Source: Lyngbya sp. PCC 8106 (GTDB lineage Bacteria; Cyanobacteriota; Cyanobacteriia; Cyanobacteriales; Microcoleaceae). From it: a DNA stretch of 64,000 bases. Below the pieces are notes generated by a model. It was not told where the DNA came from. It did no database searches and worked only from the letters and a program-made list of their open reading frames with translations. Within the stretch, counting starts at the first letter, position 1. The number at the start of each line of letters is the position of its first letter. The DNA lies in assembly GCF_000169095.1 (NCBI RefSeq), contig NZ_AAVU01000001.1, forward strand, positions 124,001 through 188,000. Direction: 5' to 3'. Position numbers and translations under genes: made by a program. Positions 34,672 through 43,199 of the stretch are shown one piece after another.

Positions 34672-34884
34672 TTAATCTGGCGTTGTCGAATCTTGTTGTT
34701 GACGAGAGGCGATAATTTTTGACATGATCGCCTTAGCATCCTCCAAAGCCAAACGGGTTTGAGGATGTTTATAAGCAATTCCCAACTGATCACAAAGATT
34801 GAGTACCGCTTCTACCGGGAGATTGTAATCTTCGGCAATTTCTGTGATGGACAGGTCTGCAAAACCCATGAGATTTGGTTCCAA
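34672..34884 (-). CDS. Small IF2_N-like conserved protein
   Basis: 70 residues, with a possible alternative start at the internal MGFADLS. The sequence LSITEIAEDYNLPVEAVLNL followed by CDQLGIAYKHPQTRLALEDA resembles the short helical IF2_N domain of translation initiation factor IF-2 (eLA.e..v....vi..L...Gi......s.l). No further domain is present. It lies between psbV and accD on the same strand, with about 210 bases to accD and 260 to psbV. The function is not known to me. A longer frame in another phase (34527-34793) overlaps but is not protein-like. Confidence 0.7.
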   Translation of the reverse strand: MEPNLMGFADLSITEIAEDYNLPVEAVLNLCDQLGIAYKHPQTRLALEDAKAIMSKIIASRQQQDSTTPD

Positions 34885-35097
34885 CAGATTTTAATCAAAC
34901 TAATTATAGGAAGTCTTGGTAACTCTGAAAACCTACTTGATCGCTTAAACTGAGACTTCACGCCTTTGAGCGTTCAATTTAGCGGTCATTTCCTAGATAT
35001 ATTTACTCAATACCTAGTCCAAATCCTCGGGTAAATTCCTCTTATTGACAACAATCTCATTCAACCTCTATCGACTGTCCCGGCTGAACTGAGTGCT

Positions 35098-36048
35098 TTA
35101 AGCATCGGTACTGATAGAATTGACTTCACGATGGCGGGAACTTACAGGTGTCGTTTCTACATGACTCGCGACAAAATGAGAGGATTTTTGCGGAAGACGG
35201 TGAAGACGAATCAATTGAGCTAACGTTTTTTTAAGCTGAGGACGAGGAACAATCTGATCGACAAAGCCATGAGCTAGCAGGTACTCAGAAGTCTGAAAAT
35301 TATCAGGAAGCTTTTCTCTAAGGGTTTGTTCGATCACCCGTCGTCCCGCAAAACCAATCGTCGCCTTGGGTTCAGCGAGAATAATATCCCCAAGCATCGC
35401 AAAACTCGCAGTGACTCCTCCGGTTGTCGGATGGGTTAAAACAGGGATATAGAGTTGTTTGGCGAGTCGGTGATGCTCTAAGGCTCCCGAAATTTTCGCC
35501 ATCTGCATCAAACTCAACATCCCCTCTTGCATTCTTGCGCCTCCCGAAGCACAAATAATAATTACGGGATATCGCTCTTGGGTGGCGTGTTCGATCAAAC
35601 GGGTGAGTTTTTCTCCCACCACTGACCCCATACTTCCCCCCATAAACTGGAAGTCCATCACCCCTAGAGCCACAGGTTCACCCTCAACTAAACCCATCCC
35701 CGTTTGTACCGCGTCGGTTTGGCCTGTTTTTTCACGATAATCTCGCAGGCGATCGCTATAAGACTTGCGATCATAGAATTTGAGGGCATCAATCGCGTAC
35801 AATCTAGCATTGAGCGGCATCCAAGTTTGAGGATCAATGATCTGTTGAATGCGTTCGTTGCTGTTAACGGGCATATGATGACCGCATTCTAGACAAACCT
35901 GTAGATTTACTTGTAGATCTTTGGTGTAGGTCAATGCACCACAGTGAGAACACTTTACCCAAAGTCCATCCGCTATTTCCCGCTCTTGTCGATCCCGACC
36001 AATCGGAACAGATTTTTGTCGATTTGCAAACCAATCAAATAGAGACAT
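35098..36048 (-). CDS. accD: Acetyl-CoA carboxylase carboxyltransferase subunit beta
   Basis: 316-residue AccD. It works with AccA to transfer carboxyl from biotin to acetyl-CoA, the first step of fatty-acid synthesis. The N-terminal zinc ribbon is CSHCGALTYTKDLQ...CLECGHH (about 33-58). The crotonase-like core shows GALGVMDFQFMGGSMGSVVG (with ALGVM), ICASGGARMQEGMLSLMQMA and LTHPTTGGVTASFAMLGD, the acyl-CoA oxyanion-hole glycines. Length and order are canonical. The genes either side are small and not obviously linked in function. Confidence 0.96.
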   Translation of the reverse strand: MSLFDWFANRQKSVPIGRDRQEREIADGLWVKCSHCGALTYTKDLQVNLQVCLECGHHMPVNSNERIQQIIDPQTWMPLNARLYAIDALKFYDRKSYSDRLRDYREKTGQTDAVQTGMGLVEGEPVALGVMDFQFMGGSMGSVVGEKLTRLIEHATQERYPVIIICASGGARMQEGMLSLMQMAKISGALEHHRLAKQLYIPVLTHPTTGGVTASFAMLGDIILAEPKATIGFAGRRVIEQTLREKLPDNFQTSEYLLAHGFVDQIVPRPQLKKTLAQLIRLHRLPQKSSHFVASHVETTPVSSRHREVNSISTDA

Positions 36049-36182
36049 TAATTAAAAAAGTATTTTCGGTTAGATGTTTGATCTCAAGCCTGAGGCTTTC
36101 TGAATTTGTCAGTTTACCTCATTTTTCTGTCTAAAATATCATCTATAATATAACGATCTGTTTCCTGAAAATGTTTCTTGAT

Positions 36183-36404
36183 TCAATCTGCTGACTCTAA
36201 TTCCTCCTCAATCGGACTGAGCAGCAAACGAGCCGACCACTGATGTGCTGACTGAACTTGCAGTGCTGCCGGACTCCCCATACCCATATAAGAAGTTAAG
36301 CCCAAGTCTACAATCCGAGCCGGAATGTCGTGAGCGGCTAACACTTGTTCCATCAACTCAGCTTCCCATCGCATTGCTGTTGTTCTTAGGGTAATCCAAG
36401 ACAT
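36183..36404 (-). CDS. DUF2007-like small protein
   Basis: 73 residues. MSWITLRTTAMRWEAELMEQ, then VLAAHDIPARIVDLG and ALQVQSAHQWSARLLLSPIE follow the DUF2007 pattern (eAe.i...L...gIpa.i.........L.V....w..A..ll). These are PII/ACT-like small folds of unproven signalling role. It lies about 130 bases upstream of accD on the same strand. Function unknown. Confidence 0.7.
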   Translation of the reverse strand: MSWITLRTTAMRWEAELMEQVLAAHDIPARIVDLGLTSYMGMGSPAALQVQSAHQWSARLLLSPIEEELESAD

Positions 36405-36469
36405 AAAGAGTTTACTCCCTTACAAGACCCAGGGCTGTTTCAGAAGTCGTGAGGTCAGAAGTTAGAACT

Positions 36470-36562
36470 GTTTCCCCACCTCCCCATCTCCCGATCTCCC
36501 CCAACGGGATAGCCACTCCCCACCTCCCCACCTCCCCACCTCCCCATCTCCCCATCTCCTCA
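36470..36562. repeat. Low-complexity CCCCACCT/CCCCATCT tract
   Basis: Tandem, imperfect 7-8-base units (CTCCCCAC, CTCCCCAT) interrupted by about 20 bases of other sequence, lying between the DUF2007 and pilD genes. The reverse complement GGGGAGATGGGGAG recurs near 11520, 11669 and 17870, so this is a dispersed simple-repeat type in the genome. Confidence 0.85.
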
Positions 36563-36601
36563 CTCATCAAAATTTTAGAGCGAGAATGAAACAGCTTTCC
36601 C

Positions 36602-37423
36602 TTACAAAACCGGGAAAAACAGGTTTAAGTAAGCATCTAGTATTGTCTCACCCCAGAGGGCGGTTAGACCAGCAGCGATCGATAAAAAAGGGCCAAATGG
36701 CATCGGTTGTCGCCGATCTAACCAACCCAATGCGATCGCCCCACCGCCTACAAATGCACCAAGCACACAAGCGATAAATCCCGCCAGCAGCAAATATTTC
36801 CAGCCGAGCCAAGCGCCCATCAAAGCGGCTAATTTACTATCTCCAGCCCCCATCGCCGTTTGTCCTAAAGCTAGCGATCCGACTAAAGCAATGATATCTA
36901 ATAACCATAACCCCAAAACCGCTCCGACTATCCCACCCATCAGAGAACGACTCACCGCCGCCGAGTTCCATCCTTGTTCAGCAGCTTGAGCCATTTGAAA
37001 ACCGAGTCCGACAACTAAGCCGGATTGGGTCAGACCATTGGGTAAAGTCAGGGTATCGAGATCGATCAACGCCAAAGCCACTAACCAACTCAATAATGCC
37101 CAGTATCCGACAATTTCCACAGGTGTCGAAGCATTCCACAAGACCCCTAAAAACAGTAAGCCTGTGGCGGCTTCTACAAGGGGATAGCGCGTAGAAATCG
37201 GAGCATGACAATGTTTACAGCGCCCTCGTAGCCATAACCAACCCGCTACCGGAACATTTTCAAACGGACTCAGGCGAGTCAAACAATGCGGACAGCGCGA
37301 AGGGGGATAAAGCAGGGACAAACCCGCCGGAATTCTATAAATCACAACATTGAGGAAGCTACCAATCGAAGCTCCCAAAACAAATACAATTAAGTTAATC
37401 AGCCCCGTCAGTACAATATCCAT
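36602..37423 (-). CDS. pilD: Type IV prepilin peptidase / N-methyltransferase
   Basis: 273-residue A24 aspartic peptidase. It cleaves the leader of type IV prepilins and methylates the new N-terminus at the cytoplasmic face of the membrane. The N-terminal part has GSFLNVVIYRIPAG and two CxxC pairs (CPHC, CKHC), needed for methylation in the bifunctional form. The two catalytic aspartates lie in LIDLDTLTLPN and the GxGD motif MGAGDSKLAA. Seven to eight hydrophobic helices are evident. It implies type IV pili (motility, competence), which fits the comM-like gene at 9509. The small gene 37440-37697 lies 16 bases upstream on the same strand. Confidence 0.94.
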   Translation of the reverse strand: MDIVLTGLINLIVFVLGASIGSFLNVVIYRIPAGLSLLYPPSRCPHCLTRLSPFENVPVAGWLWLRGRCKHCHAPISTRYPLVEAATGLLFLGVLWNASTPVEIVGYWALLSWLVALALIDLDTLTLPNGLTQSGLVVGLGFQMAQAAEQGWNSAAVSRSLMGGIVGAVLGLWLLDIIALVGSLALGQTAMGAGDSKLAALMGAWLGWKYLLLAGFIACVLGAFVGGGAIALGWLDRRQPMPFGPFLSIAAGLTALWGETILDAYLNLFFPVL

Positions 37424-37439
37424 GTTTGATCAATGCGTT

Positions 37440-37697
37440 CTAAGACAGTTCAGAGTCAATGTTCTCAACCGCAATAAACTGTTCTCCGGGTAACAAAATC
37501 GGTCGGGAGGAGAAAATCAACCAACTCTGATCAGTCAGGGGGTTAACAATCACGCCCGCAGGTCGTCGCATTTGTCTGACGTGAACCTGAAGATAAGCCC
37601 GGTAAACTTGTCGAGCAGCTCGTAATAAATCAGGATCGAGCCAGTTTTGATCAGATTGAGGAGTCAGGAGACGCTCAGGTTCTCGCTCTCGAAGCAT
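37440..37697 (-). CDS. Small conserved hypothetical protein upstream of pilD
   Basis: 85 residues, no signal or membrane segment. It begins basic and acidic (MLREREPERLLTP), has a helical middle (LDPDLLRAARQVYRAYLQVH) and a beta-like end (WLIFSSRPILLPGEQFIAVE). The 16-base gap to pilD suggests co-transcription and perhaps a pilus-related role, which is inference only. I do not recognise the family. Confidence 0.6.
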   Translation of the reverse strand: MLREREPERLLTPQSDQNWLDPDLLRAARQVYRAYLQVHVRQMRRPAGVIVNPLTDQSWLIFSSRPILLPGEQFIAVENIDSELS

Positions 37698-37870
37698 AGA
37701 TCACAGAATACTATTCCCAGTGTTAATCTGTTAGACAAGAGTGACAAGTTTTATAATTAGCAATTATCATAGGACTATTTTCAATTATCCTGATAAAGAG
37801 TGTTTGACTGCATTGGGGTCTTGATTTTTCCCCAGAGTTCAATTCGTTTATATTCCATTTTTCTAAGCCA

Positions 37871-38449
37871 ATGTCCAATCAATCTGACTCTTCACCGCAA
37901 TCCCCAGCCGTGCGCCGAGTCGCCTTTTCACTACGTCGAGCGGGTTGGATTAGTTTTTGGATTCAATTAGTGCTAGCTGTTGTTTCTGGCATCATTCTGT
38001 TATTTGCAATTTTAGTCGCGAATCAAAGTCCGACTCAAGGTGGAAGTTCAGGAGTAGAAGGAGGATTACTGTTTGCTTTTGCAGGTCTGGGGGTATTGGG
38101 GTTTAGTACCTATCGTGCTTTTTATCATACCCGCTTGAGTCAACAACTGCGTGGCCCCCAGCCGGGGCGGCCAAGTCGCGGCGAAACTATGAAGCAAATG
38201 CGGGTGAGTTTAATTGCCAATATGGTCGGAATGCTCCTGACTTTATTGGGAGCCGAAGCAATTAATGGGATTTTGTTGGCAAAGGCAGTGTCTCAACCTC
38301 GGGGGATTTTAGAAGCTTCTGTAAATGTGCGGGACTTTGTTCAACCCCTGGATATTTTTATTGTTCTGGCCAATACCCATACGATTGTGGCTCATTTTGT
38401 CGGAATTCTCAGTGCAATCTGGTTAATTGAACAAATCTACAAAGAGTGA
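37871..38449 (+). CDS. DUF3611-family membrane protein
   Basis: 192 residues with four hydrophobic helices (FWIQLVLAVVSGIILLFAIL; GLLFAFAGLGVLGFSTYRA; IANMVGMLLTLLGAEAINGI; TIVAHFVGILSAIWLIEQIY). The N-terminal RRVAFSLRRAGWISFW and the RGETMKQMRVSLIANMVGM loop fit the DUF3611 family, found mainly in cyanobacteria and chloroplasts, probably in thylakoid or plastid membranes. Role unknown. It is divergent from the pilD pair. Confidence 0.8.
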   Translation: MSNQSDSSPQSPAVRRVAFSLRRAGWISFWIQLVLAVVSGIILLFAILVANQSPTQGGSSGVEGGLLFAFAGLGVLGFSTYRAFYHTRLSQQLRGPQPGRPSRGETMKQMRVSLIANMVGMLLTLLGAEAINGILLAKAVSQPRGILEASVNVRDFVQPLDIFIVLANTHTIVAHFVGILSAIWLIEQIYKE

Positions 38450-38512
38450 TGGAGTGTTCCTCAACCCCGGTTCTAGTCATGGCCGTGCGCGTTGCCCTAA
38501 ACTTGATTTGTT

Positions 38513-38592
38513 GGGAGGTCGGGAGGTCGGGAGGTCGGGAGGTCGGGAGGTCGGGAGGTCGGGAGGTCGGGAGGTTGGGAGGTTGGGAGGAT
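38513..38592. repeat. Ten tandem 8-bp GGGAGGTC repeats
   Basis: Seven exact GGGAGGTC units, two GGGAGGTT and one GGGAGGAT, in one head-to-tail array 65 bases after the DUF3611 gene. Non-coding simple repeat, probably variable in copy number between strains. Confidence 0.95.
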
Positions 38593-38914
38593 GTCAACTT
38601 AAAAAAATACCTCTCCCCATCACCCCATCACCCTCGGCAATTTTTAATTGAGAATGAAACAGCCCTGCGGTTCTGGTGGGCAGATTAACCCACAGGGACG
38701 ATTGTGCAGCACAAATCAGCTCAGGCTGACAAACTTGAATCAGTTTCAAGTCAACGTGAAGAATCCTGAGCCAACCGTCCCTATTTTTTTTGTTCTCTGT
38801 CTCCGGGACTCCCTATTTCTTCTATAATGGTGGTGTCCTCATCCGGAATTAAGAGCAAGTAATAGAAGATGTGACTCAGATGGTATTGTACTGAGTAACA
38901 ACAAACTATTCAAT
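38593..38914. other. Intergenic region ahead of RodZ-like gene
   Basis: No gene seen. It includes an imperfect inverted segment around 38665-38775 (CTGGTGGGCAGATTAACC...) and A/T-rich DNA. A TATAAT at 38821-38826 is a good -10 candidate about 90 bases before the start codon, but the -35 is weak (TTCTCTGTC about 20 bases upstream), so the promoter is only suggested. Confidence 0.4.
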
Positions 38915-40195
38915 ATGGAACTAAACTCCTTAGTTGGCGTCGGCCTCGCAGAGCCGAACATTGTTGAAGTATCACCAGAACGCTTGAGATCGCTTTTAGG
39001 TCAAATCGAGACTGAACTGCACCACAGTCAAGTCTACCAGATTGCTCTTGCTAATCTGCAAAAAGTTCTAGGAGATTCAGCCCCAAAGGGCGAGATTCTG
39101 ATCAAGGCTGTCGGTCGGGAAGCGATTCAACTGGCTCTTAAGCAAATATTAATTCACCAGTCTCAAACTATAGTACAAACTGTTCCAAAAGACAACTCTA
39201 GTTCCAATGGTTCTAGTTCCGATGGTTCTAGTTCCGATGGTTCTAGTTCCGATGGTTCTAGTTCCGATGGTTCTAGTTCCGATGGTTCTAGTTCCGATGG
39301 TTCTAGTTCCGATGGTTCTAATGGAGTCAATTCTTCCGCTCACGCTGAGGACATCGCCTCCTCAATGCTAGAAGTTGCGGCTGTCTCTCCGAGTAAAGCG
39401 GTTAATGATGCGGCTTCTCGAGAAGTACAATCATTGTCTGTAACTGCTCAATTGGATGAAACTTCATCTGAGGCGCAAACCTTTGACTCAGACTCAGTAG
39501 AGGATTCATCACCTCAGAAACCGAAAAAACGCCAAAAAAGACTCACAAAAGCAGAGTTAGTCGCCCAATCCATCCAAAAACGCGAAGCCAGTTTGCGTCA
39601 GGTGGGTCAAGAATTGCGACAAGCCCGTGAAGCCCTTTCAGTGTCTTTAACTCAGCTTCATCGTCAAACCCTGGTTCCTCTGTCTCACCTGCGGGCGTTG
39701 GAAACGGGTGAAATTGACCAACTCCCAGAAGATGTTTACCTGCGGGGATTTATTTGTCGTTTGGGGAATGCTTTGGGACTGAATGGAACAGCAATGGCGG
39801 CTTCAATTCCCACCCCTGATCCCTTACAACATCTGGTTCCCACTTGGTCAAAGGCTGAACTTGATTCTAATTTTTATCTCAATTCGGTTCATCTTTATCT
39901 AGGTTATGCTGCAATTTTAGCGGGGTCATTAGGAGGAATTGCTTGGCTGTCTCAACAGTCTGCACCGGAAACGAGTATTCCCCCAGAAATGCAAAAACTG
40001 CTGCAAGAAAATGGGCCTCAGTCTCGTCAACACCAGTCTGAAACTGATGCTGCATCGACGCCTGGTTTAGAGTCTTCTAGTGAAATGGGTGTGGTTTTGG
40101 GAGCCGATATTGCGCCTCCAGAAGCGATGGATACAGACTGGGTACCCCAGGAAATGACCAGTATCGGGTTTGGTAGTTATCAACCTGAAGGATAA
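38915..40195 (+). CDS. RodZ-like helix-turn-helix membrane protein
   Basis: 426 residues. The N-terminal about 90 residues are a helical domain (RLRSLLGQIETELHHSQVYQ). A disordered Ser/Asp/Gly tract follows, with eight SSSDG units (39197-39316). Then comes a Xre-type HTH of the RodZ family: LRQVGQELRQAREALSVSLT followed by QLHRQTLVPLSHLRALETG and LPEDVYLRGFICRLGNALGL. One membrane helix (YLGYAAILAGSLGGIAWL, about 330-348) leads to a short exposed tail. RodZ links MreB to the cell envelope in rod-shaped bacteria. The N-terminal domain and SSSDG linker are extra. A clear terminator follows. Confidence 0.8.
   Translation: MELNSLVGVGLAEPNIVEVSPERLRSLLGQIETELHHSQVYQIALANLQKVLGDSAPKGEILIKAVGREAIQLALKQILIHQSQTIVQTVPKDNSSSNGSSSDGSSSDGSSSDGSSSDGSSSDGSSSDGSSSDGSNGVNSSAHAEDIASSMLEVAAVSPSKAVNDAASREVQSLSVTAQLDETSSEAQTFDSDSVEDSSPQKPKKRQKRLTKAELVAQSIQKREASLRQVGQELRQAREALSVSLTQLHRQTLVPLSHLRALETGEIDQLPEDVYLRGFICRLGNALGLNGTAMAASIPTPDPLQHLVPTWSKAELDSNFYLNSVHLYLGYAAILAGSLGGIAWLSQQSAPETSIPPEMQKLLQENGPQSRQHQSETDAASTPGLESSSEMGVVLGADIAPPEAMDTDWVPQEMTSIGFGSYQPEG
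39197..39316 (+). repeat. Eight coding 15-bp repeats (SSSDG) in RodZ-like gene
   Basis: Eight in-frame TCTAGTTCCGATGGT units, the first with AAT for GAT. Copies are identical at the DNA level, implying recent slippage expansion of a flexible linker. Confidence 0.96.
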
Positions 40196-40232
40196 GGGGG
40201 AGTATGGGGAAGTTTCTTCTCCCCCTATTTTT
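40196..40232 (+). terminator. Intrinsic terminator of RodZ-like gene
   Basis: Stem GGGGGAG (40196-40202) and CTCCCCC (40219-40225), followed by TATTTTT, directly after the stop codon. Confidence 0.85.
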
Positions 40233-40527
40233 GGGTACTATTTAAGCGATTAATTAGAGTGTTGAATTATTATTTAAACTATACTGACAGGAGAAAGGAC
40301 TGTATAGAACCAGAAACTACTGATATCTAACTCAATAATTTCTAAGGCTTTTCCATTGAAGCATTTCTCTCTGTCAATCGGCTACCTAGAACATTCTACT
40401 TTTGAGCCGGGGTCAAACTATATACATAATTACTGAATTTTGTCAATAGATAAAAACTGTAGGAGAAAGTTCTCCCACAGAAGTCTAATCTGATCTTCAG
40501 TTCAACACTGAGTTGAATTGAGAAAAA
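40233..40527. other. Intergenic region between convergent genes
   Basis: About 295 bases, AT-rich, between the RodZ-like terminator and the 3' end of the methyltransferase gene. No gene. A weak hairpin near 40458-40480 (GTAGGAGAAAGTTCTCCCAC) reads GGGAGAACTTTCTCC on the minus strand and could end the methyltransferase transcript, but it has no T-run. Confidence 0.45.
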
Positions 40528-42189
40528 CTATTTTTTGCGAAAATGCAAAATCCCCCAACTGAGATAGCCCTTCTTTCCAGATTCAATCCAATGATTCAAA
40601 CCCAGTTTCATCCGTTCAATATAATCCTCACCGCAGCTTTCTAGGGCTTCTTGATAATTTTCATCAACTGCCTTGAGAACCCGAGTGTAATGATTGACTA
40701 ATTGTTCAGAAAGATCGATCACTTCGATTTCCTCAAGCCCTGTCGCTTTTGCCACTTGACGATAGAATCCAATCGAACCCAAAGAATCCAAATGAATCCG
40801 ATCATAAACGGGTTGAAGTACGCCTTCAGGACAGTCATCACTTTGCATCGGATCAGTGAAAATAAACTCTCCACCGGACTTGAGAACTCGATAAACTTCT
40901 TTAAGAACTAAAGATCGATTTCCACTGTGTAGAATGGCATCCTGTGACCAGACAACATCAAAGCTATGATCATCTAAGGGAATATCTTCAAAACTTGCAT
41001 CAACAACATCAATTTTTGAACTGATATCCTGTTCCCGATTTAACAGGCGATTGCGTTCGTTTTGAACTTCACTCAGATTCACACAAGTGACATGACAGCC
41101 AAACTTTTCGACGAGATAACGAGCGGCACCGCCATAACCTGAACCAATATCTAAAACTCGGCTATTTTCATTGAGTTTGAGACGAGAAGCAATCTGTTCA
41201 ACTGTGCGGCGACTCGCATCAAAGACAGGTTCATCTTCGCTTTTGTAAATCCCAACATGGATATCTTCTCCCCCCCAAATGCTGGCATAAAAAGCATCTG
41301 CACTGTCACTGTTGTAATAGTTGCGAGCCGTATCAACTGTATTTGAATAGGTCGTTTTTCGGATCCCTTGTTCTTCAGTTTCGTATTGCTTCTCCGCAAC
41401 ATGAATAAAGAAGTCTGGGTCATCTTGGTGATGGGTTTCTTGGAAGTCACTATAGGTTTTTATCCGTTGAAAACCCACATCCTGCATCAGCTTACGGGTG
41501 TAATCTTTCCGTAAGGGATACATATTCAGATGAAAAACAGATTGGTCGGGAAATTCATAACGAAAACGAGCTAAACCGTCATCGATGTGTTCGGGTTCTG
41601 CTTTAACATTTTCTCCACAATAGTAATAAATATGCTTGGAAGAAAAACCGCTATCGAGGATGCCATCATAGTTACGTTGATCTAAAATCAGCAGACCATC
41701 ATGACGTAAAGCAGCATAAAATTCTGCTAGGGCTTTACGACGATCGCGTTCAGAAAATAGATGAGTAAAAGAGTTTCCCAAACAAATGACCGCATCAAAT
41801 TTACCATGAATATCACGGTTGAGCCAACGCCAGTCCGCTTGAACAGTGCGTAAAATCAATCCATGATCGCGACCATTTTCAAAAGCCCTTGATAGCATTT
41901 CAGGACTTCCATCTGCGCTGACGACTTCAAAGCCAGCTTCCCGTAAACGAATGGAATGAAATCCGGTTCCGGTAGCGACATCTAGGATTTTACGAGCGCC
42001 ATGTTCTTTGAGAATATCAATAAAGAAGTTTCCTTCACTTTTGGCTCGGGCTTCCCAACTGATCAGTTGATCCCATTTGCCAACAAAATCCTGAATATAT
42101 TCACGCTGATAGTGAGCAGTGTCCCGAACCGCAATGGGGTCAGAACCGTATTCTTGTTGTTGAGAAGGCGTTTTGTATTCAGTTTGCAT
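40528..42189 (-). CDS. Fused glycine/sarcosine and sarcosine/dimethylglycine N-methyltransferase
   Basis: 553 residues with two AdoMet-dependent methyltransferase domains in one chain. The N-terminal half (to about 265) is GSMT-like: ARKILDVATGTGFHSIRLRE, CLGNSFTHLF, LILDQRNYD. The C-terminal half (from about 280) is SDMT-like: SRVLDIGSGYGGAARYLVEK, SFDVVWSQDAILHSGNRSLV and FTDPMQSDD. Together they turn glycine into glycine betaine in three methylations, giving the compatible solute of the most salt-tolerant cyanobacteria. In Aphanothece halophytica the two activities are separate proteins; here a short linker (KTTYSNTVDTARNYYNSDSA) joins them. Cytosolic. It stands alone with long non-coding flanks, so salt-dependent regulation would lie in the upstream kilobase. 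Confidence 0.93.
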   Translation of the reverse strand: MQTEYKTPSQQQEYGSDPIAVRDTAHYQREYIQDFVGKWDQLISWEARAKSEGNFFIDILKEHGARKILDVATGTGFHSIRLREAGFEVVSADGSPEMLSRAFENGRDHGLILRTVQADWRWLNRDIHGKFDAVICLGNSFTHLFSERDRRKALAEFYAALRHDGLLILDQRNYDGILDSGFSSKHIYYYCGENVKAEPEHIDDGLARFRYEFPDQSVFHLNMYPLRKDYTRKLMQDVGFQRIKTYSDFQETHHQDDPDFFIHVAEKQYETEEQGIRKTTYSNTVDTARNYYNSDSADAFYASIWGGEDIHVGIYKSEDEPVFDASRRTVEQIASRLKLNENSRVLDIGSGYGGAARYLVEKFGCHVTCVNLSEVQNERNRLLNREQDISSKIDVVDASFEDIPLDDHSFDVVWSQDAILHSGNRSLVLKEVYRVLKSGGEFIFTDPMQSDDCPEGVLQPVYDRIHLDSLGSIGFYRQVAKATGLEEIEVIDLSEQLVNHYTRVLKAVDENYQEALESCGEDYIERMKLGLNHWIESGKKGYLSWGILHFRKK

Positions 42190-43199
42190 TGCTATTTCTG
42201 TAATTATGCTTTCTTTCTTTTTCTTTCACGGAAGAAGCCTGACTCGTCAAAATTCTTACTCAAGAAGAATGTTCAAGTTTCCAGTTGTGTGCTACCGCCA
42301 TCTGATTAATCATGTTGGTTTGAGCTTGGCTTCATTCCAGGTTTTTAGAAGTGAGTTGACAGCAGCAAACCAGAAGACATCTCCCATTCAACCACAGAAC
42401 TTGAAAACAATCAAAATATACAGTTTTGATCGCTTTGTTAATCTTAAACTGTTTGATGACAAATCTAAAAGAGAACAAAAAAACGTTAAATCTCTCTCCC
42501 AGTATAGGGTAAAGGTCTTTTTAGCTTTGCTGTTGATCTTAGAAAAGTTAGCGATTATTAACTGATTACTTTTTAATTTTTTAATAAAAAATTAAGATTT
42601 GCTGATCTAAACTTTAAATTCATATAAATAAACTATGATTTAATAAAAAATATTTTTAATTTTTAATCATTCAATTGTGGATTTTGAGTTCAAAAGGCTT
42701 GACAAATCGAGGTTCGTCAGAATACGAGTTCTGGCAGATTAAGCAGAGTTATCTACAACTTTAAAAAAATTAATCTTTTTAGGCTACTGATATTTGTTAT
42801 AGTATAAGTTGTGGCTTGATTAAATATTTCGTTCAATCAAAAAATTCTGCGACTCATCTTTTAACTGGAAAGGGGTTAAGAGTAATTCAAGATTAGATTA
42901 AAATTAAGTGTAAAATTCCCCAAAAGTTGCTTTTTTTTGAAGTAATAATTGTAGGGCTAGGGTTGTAGGTTTTATTTGATTTTCAAGAAGAATAAAATTG
43001 AGCTAATGATTGCAATAAAAAACAATAATTAGCCCAGAAAATTGAGGCATTCATCTCAACTTTCGAGAGATCACACAGTGACAAAAAATCAAATTCTCTG
43101 ATCGCTTGAGTAGATCTCAATTGAGAAAATGCCTCAAAATTCCTAAAATTCCAGCTTGTTAACATTCTCGGACATCAATACAGAAGCTTGATTTTGCTT
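42190..43199. other. 1-kb AT-rich region upstream of betaine methyltransferase
   Basis: No convincing gene. Open frames at 42001-42309 and 42173-42565 have poor composition (Phe/Arg/Ser-rich, no ribosome site). The DNA between 42560 and 42800 is very AT-rich. It must contain the promoter and leader of the methyltransferase and the end of the 43200 gene. The long spacing may hold osmotic-control elements, not recognisable by eye. Confidence 0.5.

Noticed and set aside
34527..34793. 88-codon minus-strand frame overlapping the IF2_N-like gene
   Set aside because: Composition is not protein-like, and it overlaps a better frame.
38513..38592. GGGAGGTC array considered as a CRISPR array
   Set aside because: Repeats are 8 bp with no spacers; simple tandem repeat. 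No array of 25-40-bp repeats with unique spacers was seen anywhere in the window.
39149..39343. Minus-strand frame of GTRTI repeats
   Set aside because: Antisense of the SSSDG microsatellite.
42173..42565. 130-codon plus-strand frame upstream of the betaine methyltransferase
   Set aside because: Starts inside the opposite gene's 5' end, has no ribosome site and no recognisable segment.
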